From the NCBI GenBank assembly GCA_035503715.1, contig DATJTE010000171.1:8748-72747 (forward strand): 64,000 nt of DNA, read 5' to 3'. Of this stretch, positions 63,629 through 64,000 are shown piece after piece. Positions within the stretch are counted from its first letter, which is position 1. Every line of letters starts with the position of its first letter. A program made the position numbers and the translations under genes. Under the pieces are notes generated by a model that saw only the letters and a list, made by a program, of their open reading frames with translations, was not told the DNA's origin and ran no database searches. Source of the stretch: OAS926 sp035503715. Its GTDB lineage: Bacteria > Pseudomonadota > Alphaproteobacteria > Rhizobiales > Rhizobiaceae.

Positions 63629-64000
63629 CTACTGCCCGAAACCCTTGTGCTCGCCGAGGAAGGCGAGTTCGGCTTCGGTGCTCGCCCGCTCGAGCGGCCG
63701 GTTGCGGTGCGGGAAGCGGCCATACTTTGCAATGATGTCGCGGTGCTCGACCGCGTACATCGTTTCTTCGCCGGCGGCGGCAAACAACGAGATGCAGCGC
63801 TCCTGGTCGGCGAGCACCTCCGAATGCATGAACGGCATGTAGAAGAAAATCTTGCGCTTCGGATCGACCTGCGCGTCGAACTCCTTTTCGACGGCCGTGC
63901 GCGCAATGGCGATCGCCAGCGAATCCGTCGAGAAGGCATCGCCCGTTCCGCGAAAGAGGTTGCGAGGAAACTGGTCGAAGACGATCACCGCCGCGAGCGC
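63629..64000 (-). CDS. DUF924 family protein, 5' end outside window
   Basis: 124 codons are visible. ALAAVIVFDQFPRNLFRGTGDAFSTDSLAIAIARTAVEKEF is the hallmark DUF924 segment, and FFYMPFMHSEVLADQERCISLF and YGRFPHRNRPLERAST complete the C-terminus. The N-terminal third lies beyond 64000. Helical repeat protein of unknown function. Confidence 0.92.
   Translation of the reverse strand, partial: ALAAVIVFDQFPRNLFRGTGDAFSTDSLAIAIARTAVEKEFDAQVDPKRKIFFYMPFMHSEVLADQERCISLFAAAGEETMYAVEHRDIIAKYGRFPHRNRPLERASTEAELAFLGEHKGFGQ

Overview
The window is high-GC alphaproteobacterial chromosome. Gene content (BMP-type nucleoside ABC transporter, ubiE-ubiB-coaBC, MocR and TetR regulators, RTX proteins, VOC and SRPBCC genes) points to Hyphomicrobiales (Rhizobiales), most likely a Mesorhizobium-like Phyllobacteriaceae. 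That placement is inference from content and composition; no marker gene fixes the genus. Genes are dense, often linked by 1-4 base stop/start overlaps. I see no phage genes, transposases or CRISPR arrays.

Layout. 1-1781: an RTX calcium-binding protein running off the left edge. 2109-5003: membrane proteins, a tRNA-Ser(GGA) and msrA. 5231-6220: the substrate-binding protein of a BMP-type nucleoside transporter, whose ATPase and two permeases lie 8 kb downstream (14286-17927). Between them are an MFS transporter, VOC and GNAT enzymes, a TetR/RidA pair with twin operators, slyX with an orphan anti-sigma-like gene, a second RTX protein, an ECF sigma/anti-sigma pair with its divergent target, and a small Asn-rich secreted repeat protein. 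17940-20459: cdd, purine nucleoside phosphorylase and deoA; with upp (22249-22878) and add (22988-23971) they form a nucleoside uptake and salvage district. A second TetR/RidA pair (20546-21511) and a retropepsin-like protease sit inside it.

24081-27705 is the ubiE-ubiB-coaBC block. The dut gene that commonly follows coaBC lies only at 44011, so about 16 kb separates them. That stretch holds an ArsR-controlled operon of four SRPBCC genes plus a VOC gene, a 1-Cys peroxiredoxin, two exporters, an SDR/TetR divergent pair, prfC, a 725-residue tandem-repeat membrane protein in visibly lower-GC DNA, a class II glutamine amidotransferase, an Lrp regulator and small secreted proteins beside an orphan DUF433 antitoxin-like gene. 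From 45435 onward come metabolic genes: a PEP-mutase-superfamily enzyme overlapping a trans-3-hydroxyproline dehydratase, a LysE exporter, cysK, a GST, a TAXI binding protein, a xylonate-type dehydratase, a non-pyrrolysine MttB homologue with a glutamine amidotransferase and a MocR regulator, then pgi, a HAD phosphatase, DUF1801, fadD and a DUF924 gene cut by the right edge.

The best leads are: a matched promoter pair (TGCATCC-N17-GTAA) in both directions between the ECF sigma gene and its neighbour; the tandem 48-residue-repeat membrane protein; two independent TetR/RidA modules whose RidA proteins both lack the deaminase arginine; and the palindrome-controlled SRPBCC operon.
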